Shown: positions 23,310 to 36,030, counted from the stretch's first letter. The stretch: DNA of 64,000 nucleotides from Sarocladium kiliense (GCA_030734395.1 JAUZTG010000003.1:558001-622000); one strand, 5' to 3'. Numbers and translations: made by a program. Notes: generated from the sequence alone by a model not told the origin.

Positions 23310-26300
23310 ATGCGTGAGATGATTATCTCACTGGGATTGGTACTCTTGCTGCTTTTGTATTAAGTGCGATCGATGTTTGGCGTCAAAGTACCTTAGGGAA
23401 AGGGGGGTTGAGGAGACTACGTACACACAGCGCAGGTCTCTTTTCCTCCCTTTTGACTCTTTCGCGGCAAAGGGAAACGGGGCAAAGGGTATTTTGGTTC
23501 CTCTCCCATATGCGAGAGCGACCTGGTGTTCAATAATTGACTTCTTCACTTCCCTCTTCAATTTTTTCGTCTCGTCACACTGGGCTTCATTTGCACGTTC
23601 AAGATCGTTGTCTTGACTATCCCTGGTTGCCCATGCTACGACCTTCGCTGTTGAGAAGGTAGGATCATTGGACACGAGAAGCTATCATGCTAGGCAATGA
23701 AAACGAGGACGGAGCATCCTCCAGCGCGGTGCACTTACCAAAAGCACCTCTGAATACTTAAATCGCATGTTCAGTCTTAACATTGTGAGCACCTCAACTC
23801 GTGAAGACACCGTTACAGGGTAGGATCTTGTGGACAAGGAAGGAGCAACGTCTTCCATCCACGCGCACTTGCCTGCTTGGAGAGGTCTTGGACGCGTCAA
23901 AACCTTCCACGTGAAACGCGTCAGTGCTTATGGCTCTGTTCCTAACTTTGCATCATCGAGCAGACTTGAACACACCCCTCTCATGTCCAGCGCGCGTACG
24001 GCATGCAGCCGTCCTGCAGGTTACGAGCAATCACACCGAGACGGGCAAGCAGTCCCCAGCTTCACGTCCGAGCTATTGGTTACACAGCCACGACCAGTAG
24101 TTGCGCGCGGTTTGCTCTGAAAAGGCCTATAGCAGCAGCTCGCTTGCTGAATGCGTGGCATGACAGTCCGTCACCGTGGCGCCAGCCCTGCAGACCCGTT
24201 TGGGTTGTATCGCGCTCTCCCAGCCTTCGTATTGTCATCAAATGGGCTGCGTAGTATACTGTGGCTGAGGCCTTGAAGCAGGGAAGCTGGAAACAAGTGG
24301 AAAAAGACGCAGCGACGTGCCGTCCGGCGACAGGGTGCATCACGCCGATGTTCCCCGGACAGAAGGAGAAGGGTCGGATCGGAGAGATGGGGTGAAACGG
24401 GCCCGGATTGGTTGTGGGCACCCACGAGGCTCTTCGGAAGGCTCTCTTCGCGGATCGCCAACCACGCGCAGCCGCCGGGATCCGGAGGACGTCATGCTGC
24501 CCGATTTGAGATGCGAAACAGCGCGTTTCACCTCAAGCTTGTCAAAACCGCGGATGAAGAGCCTGGTTCGGAAGCAACCCGATGTAGGATCACTAAGACC
24601 GGTGCCCCGCGGTTGTTTCTCCGCCAGCCATACCAAGTACGAGCAAAGCGGCTGTTTGAGAAACAAGCTGCATCTCGTTCACGAGAAACGACACCCATAG
24701 CTCCTGGCCGCGTGTGGCTGTGCCAGGTTTGGTAACAGATGCTCGGACGCCATTGGTCGGCTATTGGGACGGGTTGCCGGTGGAATACCGCCGGTAGGTT
24801 CTACGAAGACATCATCAGCCTGTTCGTTGGCCAAGGTGACGCTCCAGGCTGGGTTTGAGGGTGTTCGATTGTCTCTCGTAATAAGGGTACCAATACTTGC
24901 TGCAAAGATGACATGCAACGGCCTGTACAGTCCGTCTGCCCCTCTTTCACAGCCCCAAATGCTAACACATTTGTCCCAGAACTGCAAAGCGTGGTTGGTG
25001 CTCAGCCTCACCGACCGGATTACAGGTCGTGATGCGAGTGCATCAAGAGCACCCATTGCCCTGCATTCGGCCGCTTCACCTGCCTACTGGTGCGTTTCAC
25101 CGTTTGATGGCCCTGGCAACGACATCATGCTCTCCAATGGGTTCCTGGCACAACGCTATCGCACGGTCGGACGTTGTTTCTCGACGAATCCTTGGCAGAT
25201 CCGGTGTGCCGTCGTTGGTCAGCCCTGACGCTGCCCTGGACGCTGGGGTTTAACTGTGTTTACTACTCCGGACCTCTCACCAAATCTACGCAACTCCACA
25301 CACCCCATGAAACAAATCACAATCACTGAAAGTCGACCTCAGAGACCCATTGCCCTGCATTCGGCTTGAGGTTGGTCGAACATAAGTGCCCGAAAAACGA
25401 AAAGGTAGGTCGTAGTGTTTCTTCGGCGCCATCCATGCACCCCTATGCAACACCTTTCTCCCAGGACGTACTCCGTACCTGGTGATGGATCACACGCCCC
25501 ATGAGGGCCTGTCACCACTACGATATTGCACGTTCACCCCACGGGACTGCGGATATGGGTGTGATCATCAGCCACGATCTGGCGTTTCATCGACACTGGA
25601 CCCAGATGTCAATCAATCAATCTCTTGCCCCATGGCCTGGCTCTGCGCACTTGTACCTGTGCGGCTTTCTACCCGCCCGCTGGTCGTCCCTGACATCCCT
25701 GTCTCCATGATGAACAGCCTATCTGCCAGAACGGATTATTGAGGCCGGTGGCACAAGCAGTGTAGCCATGAGTCTCGTTGAGGCTGTTGGGGGCCTTGTC
25801 TCTCTGTCTGCCTGTCTGTACCTGACTCCACGCACATTGCAGGCCATTCTTCACACTCCCCGACATTCCAGAAGCCTGTTGCTACCACCCCCCTTAAAAG
25901 AAAGAAGTCCTGCGTCACCTAGTCGCACACCGTGAGTCCGCGGCCCTCCTTTTCTTTGCCTTATTGTACGTACTGCACGGTTTCCTACTTGGCGCTGCGA
26001 CACTGTTTGTGTCCTATTGTACTGGTCCACACGGTCTGGGTACTATATATCATCTAGGCACCTCTCGTTGCCTGGTTCTGCGCCGCACACTACCCACCCA
26101 CAATGAGTATATGACCACGTTACAACCCGACCTATTTTGCGAAGGCGTTGTACATGTGAGTCAAGCTACTCTGACAGAACGAACGATCAGAGCCAAAAGC
26201 TTGAGTAATATTCCAGATCGCCGTCAGACCCGGGTAGCGAGGCTGCGCTTGGTCGAATGATCACAATTGTATTGTTCCCGGTATATGTGCGTCTTACAAT

Positions 26301-26318
26301 CCAAGGTGACACACGACG
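23310..26318. other. long gene-poor stretch
   Basis: Three kilobases without a recognisable gene. Open frames are short and overlap on both strands. A 20-bp exact direct repeat (25051-25070 and 25345-25364) and general lack of coding character suggest old non-coding or decayed DNA, but I see no transposase or reverse-transcriptase motif. Confidence 0.35.
25051..25364 (+). repeat. 20-bp exact direct repeat, 294 bp apart
   Basis: The same 20-bp sequence occurs at 25051-25070 and 25345-25364, with a few similar flanking bases. Between them I see no gene. It may be the trace of an old local duplication. Confidence 0.6.
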
Positions 26319-27110
26319 ATGAGCTCCCGTCCTGATGAAGACATCAGAACCTCAGTCGGTCACAGTCGGGGCAGTCTGGGTGTAGCTACAACCGAGCCTC
26401 AGACTCACCCTCTCGTACGCTATGCTAGCTCGGAAGGCTGGTCTCCCGGCGCTTCGATGGCACCTACGACTTCGATGAGTGAGCCCAGTTACTCGTCACA
26501 AGGATGGGACACGTCACCTGTGAGCACATACTCGCCGTATCCCACAGATGCATACGCATTTGACTATCTCTCACCCTTCGGAACCTCGCCCATTTCACCA
26601 AGACCTCGTGCGGCTTCCGCAGGGGATTACGCTGAGGAGTATGTGGTCACCCGCAACTTGATAATCGTCTGAGATTCTGTACGCTGACCTCATCATAGGC
26701 CCAATCGAAGTTCTGAGCGTGACTACTGCTGTTTATACCCCCACTGTACATCCAAGCCATTCGCACGGAACGCCGACCTTGACCGTCATTACAAACAGAA
26801 GCACACGGATTCGTCCAAGAAAGCAGCATGGTTTTGCGACTACAAGAAGTGCAATCGGCGGCGGGAGCCATTCCATAGGCTCGATCACTTCAGGGACCAT
26901 CTACGGCAGTACCACAAGGAAGGCATCGAAAAGCGTGGTGTCTTTGGATCGGGACCCGCGGAAAGCGGCGGCAAAGCAAGACAAGAGGGTGGAAAGGGCA
27001 ATGCGAGTGGACAGGATTGGTGGAGATGCGCGCGGTGCCTGAAGAGAAACGACGAGGGGAATGATGAGTGCGAAGGGTGTAGGCAGGAGGGACAAGGGAG
27101 AAGACGGTGA
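26319..27110 (+). CDS. C2H2 zinc-finger protein with C-terminal RanBP2-like zinc finger
   Basis: Two exons (26319-26638 and 26699-27110; 60-bp intron with GTATGT donor and ATAG acceptor) give 243 residues. The first exon is disordered, Ser/Pro/Tyr-rich. The second carries a C2H2 finger (CLYPHCTSKPFARNADLDRH then YKQKH), a second C2H2-like unit (FCDYKKCNRRREPFHRLDHF then RDHLRQYH) and a short WWRCARC-x10-CEGC knuckle that resembles a RanBP2-type finger. The zinc-finger exon has no ATG in its correct frame, so it is hidden behind shadow frames. A nuclear DNA-binding role is likely from the family; targets are unknown. The stop at 27108-27110 follows a basic GRRR end. Confidence 0.82.
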
Positions 27111-30100
27111 AAGACCACTGGGCATGAGCGAGCGTTTTGTTTTGTTCCAGCCACCATCACCTTATGGCTGTTTCTGGAGTTTATGGTATACCCTGGGAGA
27201 GCGGAATACACTGTACCGCGAAGACGTGAGCCGTCGTGTTAGGGCCCCCCATCTCAAGCCAAGAGTCCTTTTCGTCCAACCTCACATACTTTCTATCGTT
27301 CGAGATGAACCTTTTTGGGACAGGGAAGGACCTGGCGGCCGCTGTCTGCTGTGCCGCTGTCCCAAGATGCATGCGGGAGGCGAAGGGCATGGCGATCACG
27401 GCTTGAACATAGCCGAGGTGGCTTGCGGATCATGTGGGATGAGACGTATGATCTCATTTCAGACAATGCCATAATGAGCGGCACCTTAATACTAATATAA
27501 TGTGAAGACAGATGTCAGCCTTTTCCAAGCGCACTATAGAGAGCAGGGACCGTGTCTAATATCCGCTAGCTGTTAACGGCGTCGGCGTTGCCTCATCGAC
27601 TGCCGATTGGGGGTCAAGCAGAATCTGACAGACGAAAGCCAAGGCCGACCTGACGGGTGGGAACACTCTGTAGCTTGACCAGGGTTTCGGGCGAGAGATC
27701 AGAAAAACAAAGTTGCACGAATTGTAAAAACTAGTGCCAAGGGTTGTGCGCTCCATCAAGCGGTTTTCCGTTCAGTGGGTTCCCAGCGCGATGAGCAGGG
27801 GGGACACGGATTTCCCTGAACAGAGTCGCGATGTAACTCTCACGGGGTTGTTTGGTTCTAGAAGATTTCCAGCGCCAAGAAAGACAAGGACCTGGGAGTT
27901 ACTGGGCACTTTGTGTAACAGTAACGAGGGACCTTTTTTCCCCCTTCACTGTGGATTCTGCTGTTGGTTGTGATGCCGAGGTATGGAGCAGTCGTCAGAT
28001 TGATGCGTTGTGGCTTACTGTTTTGACGGTGAGGGGGGAGCAGAAGGTTTACATGGGGGGGGTCTTTGACTATCATACATGATTCACGCGAAGGATTTGG
28101 CCCTAGTAGGCAAACAAACTACCTGTTGCTTTGCCCGAGCGTTTGACATGTAGAGCCTCGTAAAACCGGGGGGTTATCGGTCTGGGCTGTGTTCTTCAGG
28201 AACACATCCACCCTTTCGACAATCGTCAACCTCCACGTCCCAACTCACCGAGAGGGACTAACAAAGTCCGACAGGTTACACCGCAACATCAAAATTGACT
28301 AGGTAAAAAACGTACATGGTCTTAAGGCAGAGGCGCGTGGAAGTCGAGGCGCGGAATCTCGGCCCAAAGGTTAGTCATCATTTAATCCAGGTGTGCAGCA
28401 TATGTCCTCTTCACGACTGGATGAAAATCATTGTTTGGGGGCTTATGACTGCTGAGGACATCCCATAATAAGGGAGGTGAGTAATCCACCGCAACCTAGG
28501 TAGAAGACTATCTTCTGCCGACTGTCTGGGTCGTTGCCCTCCTCGGTTTGGCCCCTTGTCGTGAGGTGTCAGGCAGCCAGGGCCGTCGAAGCGGGCCAGC
28601 CTGATCAACCCCTCCCCGTAGTCATTTCTGGTGTGACAGGTCCTGCGAATGAGGAATAGCAACTTCTCACGCATGTGCTTAACAAGAAGCAAGTATAACC
28701 CTTGGTCGGATATATACCAACCAACCCATCAACTGGCCGGAAGTGCCAGATCCCGACGATAGGATGCGCGCCAGTAACCTAGCAAAAATATGGTACCACA
28801 CCCGATGAAGGCTGAGAGGAACGAGCGGCCGCCTCCAAGACCTTTAGCGAGAAGGGCTGTGACCGAACTCAGGAGCCTTGGAAAGACTGATCGGGTACTA
28901 TGAATTGTATGGCTGCGACGAGTTATGAACGGTATCTGATCGTTTGCCGCATAGTACCTCTCGATCCTATGTTAGACTTCTCAAACTACAACAGTGACGC
29001 CTTGAAGGGCATCTATCTGACAGAGAAGATGCAGGGCTGGACTTGGCAGAGCTAACAAATAGAGACGTTAGAGCCACGGGAACAAAATGGCGGCTTTGGC
29101 TCCCATGCAACGCGAATCGAAACGAGCGGCAGACGTTTTGCCCGCAAAGGAAAGACATGAGCAGATTCTTGTTCCAATTTTAGCTCCCACGATGGGGAAA
29201 CCTTGCCTGAACGACACTTCATTGTTTTGACGCCGGACCACGGCCCATGGTAGGGGCGGATCGCATACCCGCCCCTGCAAGCAAGGGTACAGACAGGCCA
29301 CGCCAAAATCTCGACCCATAATACATGACTCTTTGACCAGGGCGGATACGCATGCATGCACCCAGGCACCAGCGCGGTTGGCAGGCGCGTAAGTGTCTCT
29401 GAATGGGTGGGTTTGGGGTAATTTGGTCGCAAGACACAGGCGGGAGTCGGCTCCGGAGTTTCGGAGGAAGTCAATGGTTGGCGTGTAAGTAGGATTGATC
29501 CGGAGAGTGGGAACAAGGCAAGCAAGGCTAGGCTACGACTATGCTTTCCGAGCCCTCGGTATGCCGGATTTGCGTTGGATTGTCTGGACCAAAGGGGTCT
29601 TCATCTGTTCGTTGATAGCTTAGCTAGCCAAGCAATGGATCATGTGCGGCAGATCTGGGCTAATTAGGAAGGGTATCGGGACGAATCCGGACAAATGACG
29701 CGCCAATTCGAGTTGAGGGACTAGGGGATCGAGTAATGCTGACTTTTGTCCCTTAGGTTTCATTATTTACCCCGAAAACTATCGGCCTCGAGCTCGCGAC
29801 TCTCGGTTTCTGACAGCAACATGGCACCACTCACGATGTCACCCTGCCGCTGCCCCAGTCAGGGACAGCCCTTTTTCTCGCTCAAAGTCCTAAGCTAGCC
29901 CAATGATAGCCCAATGACGAAATGCTCCGAACGAGGTACCCTTGTGAGACACGAGGAGGGGCTGGGGAGCGTGCATTGACATAGCTATGACGGCGCGCTG
30001 ATTGATGTCAAAGAGTCAATGGAGGGGCGGCATGGCGGTGGCTGAGTCTCTCTAGAAAGGTGTATGTGTGCGGCGCAGTGGGCATTTACGATCAGCAGGG

Positions 30101-31860
30101 TTGGGGAGTATTGGCTTGGGGGCGAGGACTTTCCGGGATAGGTGGCTTCTTGGAAATGTTTGTGTAACACTTGGCATGAACTGATTCATTGGTATCGAGG
30201 CTTTGCGCGCAGTCTAGATTGGGGAAGAAGGGCCTAGACACTTTAGGTCAATGGGGGTTGGGGTGATATAAGGGGTATGGGCATCACCTGTGCTCGCCTT
30301 GTGCTTGGCTGCCGCCAGCGGATAATAGATTGAGAGGCTGTGCTAAAATGGGAAGGGCGGTGTGATATTATCAAGAGTAGGGAGTGGTATAGTGGCTTGC
30401 CTCAGAAGGCTGTTGATGGCCAGAGGCGTTGATCTTGATCCAGATGCTGAGGGGTACTGGACCTAGAAGTGACGTGAATGACCATGAGCAGCCATGGAAA
30501 GAAGTGACGCGGCAGACTAGGATGTGAAGCTTAGAAGGAAGCAAAAGGATCATGATGTAGTCGTGGAAGGATCCATATCCCTCTCTAGGATCCTATAATC
30601 CTCTATTTTGGCTCGACCTTTGGATATCCTCCTGAGCCGGGTCAAGTCCTATTCAAGGTCAACGTCATGGGCTCATAGTACTGCATAGAACCTCATACAC
30701 TGTCCCTACATCGTGAGAAGCCCCAATGCTTGTGCGTGGCTTAGACCAGTCTGGGGAACTATCGGTCTCAGGGGAAAGACCTACCCTCGTCCACAAAGCT
30801 GGCGCAGCAAGGCACCTTGCATTGCGCCTTGAGTGAGGTCTCAAATGCAGGAGAAGATCCTCATCTCGCCTATTCTGCTGCACATCCCTGGCTTGGTGAA
30901 TGAGGTGTGCCGTACCTACTTGAAGAGGGGTAGGAGTATCTCGATTCAGGGGCTTCATGGAGCGGCATACAGTCGCGGAGTTTGGTCCAAGAAGATACTC
31001 AGTCGCCGGGTATACTTAAGCGAATGCAGAATGAGCGGTAGTCTGTAGGGGACGCTTGATGAGGATAATTGCCCGATTGGAGAAAGGTCAGGGAGAAGTT
31101 ATGTGCAGGACAGACCGGAACATTCTTCCCGTGAGGACCTTTCTCCTCATGAAACTCGGCTGTAAGACTCTTGTGAGATCGGTCTTAGTGGTCCAGTATC
31201 GGCAACCGAAGCAGTCCTCTCCAGCGACCTCTTGAACGCGTACGTATTGCTTTCCGTTCGGGTGGAAACCGAGGGACAGGAGCAACCATCTGCTGTCAAC
31301 GCCGCTTTGACATCGGGTCTAGGAGTCTGTAGCACTGCACTTCACCCATCTTTTTCTCCCTCATCTTGCAGATGCTGCACTATGGTTATCAAATCTGGTT
31401 CTCATGGCAAGTTCAGGGATCTCCATGTCCGATACTGCAGCATCTGCAGGATGAGGGAGAAAAAGAAGGGCGAAGAAGGACTGCTAGGCGTTCCGCTATT
31501 GCTGGGAAACCCTCTTATAAACGACCTGGACGCGTAAGAGTTGCCACAGATACGCTTCATTAAAGGACTCGATGCCTCGGAAATACCTCTTGGAAGGAAT
31601 TTACCCGCCCTGGTAATACTCGGGTTAGCCTTGACAAGTTAGGAGAGGTGCAGCGAAGATCGAATCGTGACCAGCGCCACGGAATAAAAGGCAAAAGATA
31701 GACGCCTGCGACAAGAGTGGAAACCCACTTTATAAATTATCAGATCTTTTGCTAATTAAAACGTGATTCAAACAATATTCTATTAGGAGCGATAGGAAGT
31801 GCAGCAACTCGCCAACCTTGCAGCTACTTGTCAAGACAAGCAGTGCATATCCGCTACCCT
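27111..31860. other. longest gene-poor stretch of the window
   Basis: About 4.75 kb with no protein I can recognise. All frames are short (longest 157 codons) and overlap antisense frames. No RNA gene recognised. The one clear structure is the inverted repeat at 31340-31475. GC content looks similar to the surroundings, so strong repeat-induced mutation is not obvious. Confidence 0.35.
31340..31475. repeat. imperfect inverted repeat (hairpin-forming, 46-bp arms)
   Basis: Positions 31340-31385 are the reverse complement of 31430-31475 with about five mismatches; the core 31350-31377/31438-31465 has only one. The loop is 44 bp. It could be a small MITE-like element or a structured RNA. No target-site duplication was identified. 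Confidence 0.75.
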
Positions 31861-32619
31861 TTACCAAGCAATTACAGTACCATCATAATTGCGGAACGAT
31901 CCCGTCAACTCTTTACTATCGATCTCAAAGGTAGTCTTTACCATATTCGATACACTCGTTTCCACCGATATCGAACCCACAGCCTTCAGGTCCATGTCGG
32001 ACTTCGCTGCGAGCTCCGTTTCCACTAGGCCCGGGTGGAATACAAAGCTCGTCAGCCACGGTTCCTCAAAGGACAACATGCGGATGAACCAATTGAGACC
32101 AGCTTTGCTCCCACCGTATGGGCTTGCGGCCTTGGAGATTTGGCTGACGACCTGCAGCGATCCGATGGAGCCAATAATGGAGGAGATGGCGACGAATTTG
32201 GGGTTGCCAGTCTCGCTGGCCTTGAGTAGAGGTGCAGTCGCCTGGACAAGTGTCAAGGGGCCGACGACGTTTACGTTGAAGTGATTGAGGGTGTTGGACG
32301 CCGATGTGTTGAGGACACTGGTGCCATCCTGGCCGATGCCAGCATTGGCAATGACGATGTCCAAAGAGTCAATGCCTTTCTTGCGGAGATCAGCCACAGC
32401 CTCAGCAGCGTCTGTCTCAACCGCAGAGTCCAGCTTGACGATTATAAGTTTTGTGTCAGGACCCTTAGGTAGGTCGTTGAGCGCCTTAACCGTCGGATGC
32501 GAGGGGTCGCGAACAGCAGCAATGACGGTCGTGGAGGGTTTCTGCAAGATATGCTGCACGAAGCCTTTGCCAATGCCGCGGTTGGCTCCAGTGATCAGGT
32601 ACTTTGAAGGAGTACTCAT
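31861..32619 (-). CDS. short-chain dehydrogenase/reductase, Nor-1-like
   Basis: A single exon of 252 residues, a normal classical SDR length. The Rossmann cofactor motif TGANRGIG is at residues 10-17, NAG at 92-94, the catalytic Ser at 146-147, and Tyr168-x3-Lys172 in SPYGGSKAGLNW. Overall organisation (YLITGANRGIG, VIAAVRDP, FHPGLVETELA) resembles the fungal family that includes norsolorinic-acid ketoreductase-like proteins, often annotated by similarity only. It is an NAD(P)H-dependent oxidoreductase with unknown substrate. There is no polyketide synthase or other cluster enzyme nearby, so a secondary-metabolite role is not supported here. Confidence 0.9.
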   Translation of the reverse strand: MSTPSKYLITGANRGIGKGFVQHILQKPSTTVIAAVRDPSHPTVKALNDLPKGPDTKLIIVKLDSAVETDAAEAVADLRKKGIDSLDIVIANAGIGQDGTSVLNTSASNTLNHFNVNVVGPLTLVQATAPLLKASETGNPKFVAISSIIGSIGSLQVVSQISKAASPYGGSKAGLNWFIRMLSFEEPWLTSFVFHPGLVETELAAKSDMDLKAVGSISVETSVSNMVKTTFEIDSKELTGSFRNYDGTVIAW

Positions 32620-33830
32620 TTTGAAGGGCGAGCGAGTCTGGTATACAATTGAATTGAGTCGGATGATGAAGTAGTTGGAGAGGACCTGTTTCTACACGGG
32701 AAGTCCATCTAATTTATAGATCTAATTGACAAGGAGGGCATGATTCTGTTCACATTGCTTTGAAATCGAGGCTTCAATACACAGGATCTCAAATCCAGCC
32801 GAATGCCGAGTTGTTACTGATGCAAGATATCTCAACAGTCAAGCGCCACGAAGCCGCGGAGGGTGGGTCGGTGTTCGGCCGGAGCGACGATACGCCCCAT
32901 CAGTAACCGCAGAAGCCCGCATTAGACCTCATCCGTCTCAAGGTTTCGGCCCCGAGATAGAAGCCCCCAGTCTTGCCATCTGTCACTTCCAGAAGCAGAA
33001 TGATAAAGAGAAATGATGTTTGTAAGCACAATCTTCGTTGAATTTTCCTTCAAGCTTCTACACGGGGTCAGACGTTTATCGACACCTTGAGTTAGTGCGG
33101 CCTCACGCACTTTCAGTCGCACCAAGAATATACTCGCACTGTGTCTCCGAATGAGCGCAACGTCATTGACACTCTCAAACTTGGCAACAATGTATTAATC
33201 TCGTCCTATGAATGCGCCTTTTCAGCCGATACAATATGGCTGTTCGTGAGCCTGAGTACATTACAACTTCAGTGCAGCGCGGTATCTATGATTGGCCTAG
33301 GTGTATGGCCTCAGCTGTGAAAGTGGCGTCCAAAAAGAAAAGACTATGACAAACTGTGGCAAGCTACGTCATCCCGTAGAAGCTGTAAACCAGCGACATG
33401 TTTAAGTTTAGGCAACATAACTACGTACGGGGACAAGACTCATAAACCGCCAATTGCCGGTTATTCGGGGATGTTGCGGCAAATGTGCAATGTCCGCACC
33501 ACAGTCCCGCATGACCGCATTGCCGCAAAGCCACCCGCAAAGCCGCGCTAGGTGGTGGTGGCTCCCCGATTTCGACTTTGTTACTAATGATACCGACTTA
33601 AGGTTTGCACTGCTTTCCCTGTTCTCACTGTCTTTCAGTTTAATGAGCGGCATTAGGAGAGGTCGAGCCGCACTTGCGGTTGCTTCTCAATATTCTCAAC
33701 AGGAGATACAAAGCTGGTGCAGTGACCCGCAACGCCGTCAGTCGGAGCAGAATAAGGACCCTCCTGTCAGCGCAAGTCCTTACTGTTCATTGAAACATCT
33801 AACATATAGACCTCGCGAGACGAGCTCTTG

Positions 33831-34083
33831 TTAAATATGCTCATGTGACCTGGTATCTTCGACTTCTTTTGCCTGATCCTTCAGAAACTTCGAGACATCT
33901 TCGCGATTCGCGCAACGCTCAGTGACCGAAAAGGAAATCCAGGACGCATCGTCATTTAGGCACTGGTGGACATCCTCATCGTCGGTTACGCATGCGGCCT
34001 TGAGTGATTCCAGTCCGCCACAGAGTGTTCCAACAACCTCCAGCTGGATGACCCCATGATTGTGCGTTGCAGAGCGCTGTCTC
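33831..34083 (-). pseudogene. coding-like fragment (orphan exon or pseudogene)
   Basis: On the minus strand, after a TTACTAG that could be a splice acceptor, an open frame without ATG runs about 83 codons to a stop. The translation has natural protein character (GVIQLEVVGTLCGGLESLKA, later DASWISFSVTERCANREDV), acidic with several Cys. I could not find a convincing upstream donor, and other frames to 34376 look partly coding. It may be the last exon of an unresolved gene or a decayed remnant. Function unknown. Confidence 0.3.
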
Positions 34084-35845
34084 TAGTAACGGAAGCAGGA
34101 AGACGCCGCCTCTCGCTGCATTGATGAACTCGTTGACGATCCCCCCTCCATTGTGCGGTTGACTGTCATAGTCAGTGAGCGTGTCGTCCCTGTCCAAGAT
34201 CGCAGCGGTGCTTCCCGGCAATAGAAGACGCGGCTTGGTGCTGTGCGTCGTCCGCAGGGACAGAAGAGCTGCGCGCCTGCGCATGCAAGCCTCTCGTCAT
34301 ATTCTGCAAATTTGCCATGTTGTGATAGAGCTTCATACGAAGGGCCAGAAGTAGTCTTTGTGCATCGGCTCAACACCTCTCAAATGCTTAAGTACAGAAT
34401 GGCAACTTAGCTATGAGTTCTCGGTGTAGAGAGAAAGACATGAGAAGCTGTCCTCGTTCGCATCGTAGCGACAACGCGTCTGCCGCGGTTGTAGTGGTAA
34501 TACCGCCTCAAGAGGACCCAAGAGAGTGTTCTTGATCCCGCACACTGACGCCATGACAATATTGGACTTCGTTTCAACCGTGTGACAGCGTCATCTTTTG
34601 CCTCCCTCGATATAGCGTGGCTAATGGTCATGGCCGTAAGCCGCTCACGAGTTCGACGCATCAAATAATGTTTTGACGCACAGCAATGATAGAACGTAGC
34701 TGCCCTGAACACGTTTGTACGTCACAGCCAAAGTGGTTGACTAGGCTCTCAACAGCTGCGCCGTACCCGAAGGATTCCTTATGCTTGCTGGGTCGGCTTT
34801 AGAGAGACTCGAGACCGGTTCCTGAACCTCGGGCAATCCCGAAAGGGTAATTTCGGGAACAAAATCGCCTCTTGGATTAGATTAAATATGCAAATGCCCC
34901 ATGCCAAGACAGACTAACGTTCACGCGCTGCTATCTTAGTCTTCGCAATATGTGGTTCCTAGTGGGAGGCTCAGCCGCGAACGGACCAGTTTTAGTATCA
35001 ACAAGGTAATCGCCGAACTCGAGCTCCATCACTATGCGCCGAAGGATCTATATTGACGTCAACCAGGAAAGGATTGGTTTATTTGTTGATTACGCGATTG
35101 AGTCGTCAGCTGGCAGAAAGTACCCAAAACGCACTTAGAGCACATCAGACCGCGGGAAGAAGGATAATCGCGTGGAGAACGTATGACTACATTGTTGCAA
35201 GCGCGGAAGGCACGCTTTGCTAGGAGCCCTATTCACTCTTATGTGGGACGACGGTTGTGGCTCATAGGGTCGAGATACCTATGTGGTTAAGGCAACATGC
35301 ACCACAGCACCGTTCGCGCGGCGTATTTGAGTAAGACAGGTAAGGCAGTCATTTGGATGGTTGGGTTGAATCGAAACTTAATCGATGACTTCAAGGCGTA
35401 GGGTCCTGAGTCTCCGCGAGTGTGACCATGTTCCAATTGCTGCTCGGCCGCAGGCAAACCGGTTGGAATCTTACGAAATTGCGCCGTCCGTTCCACCACA
35501 TGTGCCGTGGGACCCCAGGTATAGTTGCCTCTGACGAGAGATCTGAGTGTCTCAATGGCTTACGCACATGATCTAGTGCCTTATTGGTGTTTACCGAGCT
35601 GCACTTTTACGTCATGACCACCAAGATCGTGAGGCTGAAGATGATCTTCTTCTAGAGCCGTGTCTCATCTTGCCTTCTTCGGCCATTTCTATGTTCATGT
35701 ATACGGTCTCACGCTGGCGAGATTTCGTCACCGGGATTCGAACCTTGCGGCGAAGCATCTTGGCTAAGACAATGACGCAGAATTCAGTATCTACAAGGCA
35801 GACCAGGGATCGGATATGTTGGTCTTGAAAGAGGAGGCAAGAAAG

Positions 35846-35853
35846 TATAAAGA
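35846..35853 (+). promoter_or_regulatory. TATA-like box of the secreted-protein gene
   Basis: TATAAAGA lies 185 bp before the start codon at 36031, followed by an A/C-rich leader (from about 35880) typical of highly expressed fungal genes. Position and sequence fit a TATA element, unproven. Confidence 0.4.
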
Positions 35854-36030
35854 GGGTTCAACAAACCAGTATTCCGAGGACAGAAGATCATCATCAATCA
35901 CAAGAACAACATCAGCAGCAGCAGTCATACACTACAACCAATCTTGAACGATTCAAAGATTACCTCAACCTCCGAACCGAGACCCCAACTCAAGGCTTTA
36001 CCAAAAGAATTATCTCAAGACTCCAGTGAA

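Larger units (their letters stand above)
32620..36030. other. gene-poor region with coding-like remnants
   Basis: No intact gene was assembled. One startless frame at 33831-34083 (minus) looks protein-like and is listed separately. The rest contains only short overlapping frames. The last 200 bases hold the promoter and leader of the secreted-protein gene. Confidence 0.35.

Noticed and set aside
24340..25228. Possible transposon coding remnants in several frames
   Set aside because: No transposase, integrase or reverse-transcriptase motif and no terminal repeats could be found.
35725..35795. tRNA-like sequence on the minus strand: perfect B-box (GGTTCGAATCC) and an A-box-like TAGCCAAGATGC
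   Set aside because: The A- and B-boxes are only about 22 nt apart, leaving no room for an anticodon arm, and the T stem pairs at only three of five positions. At best a degenerate tRNA-derived relic.
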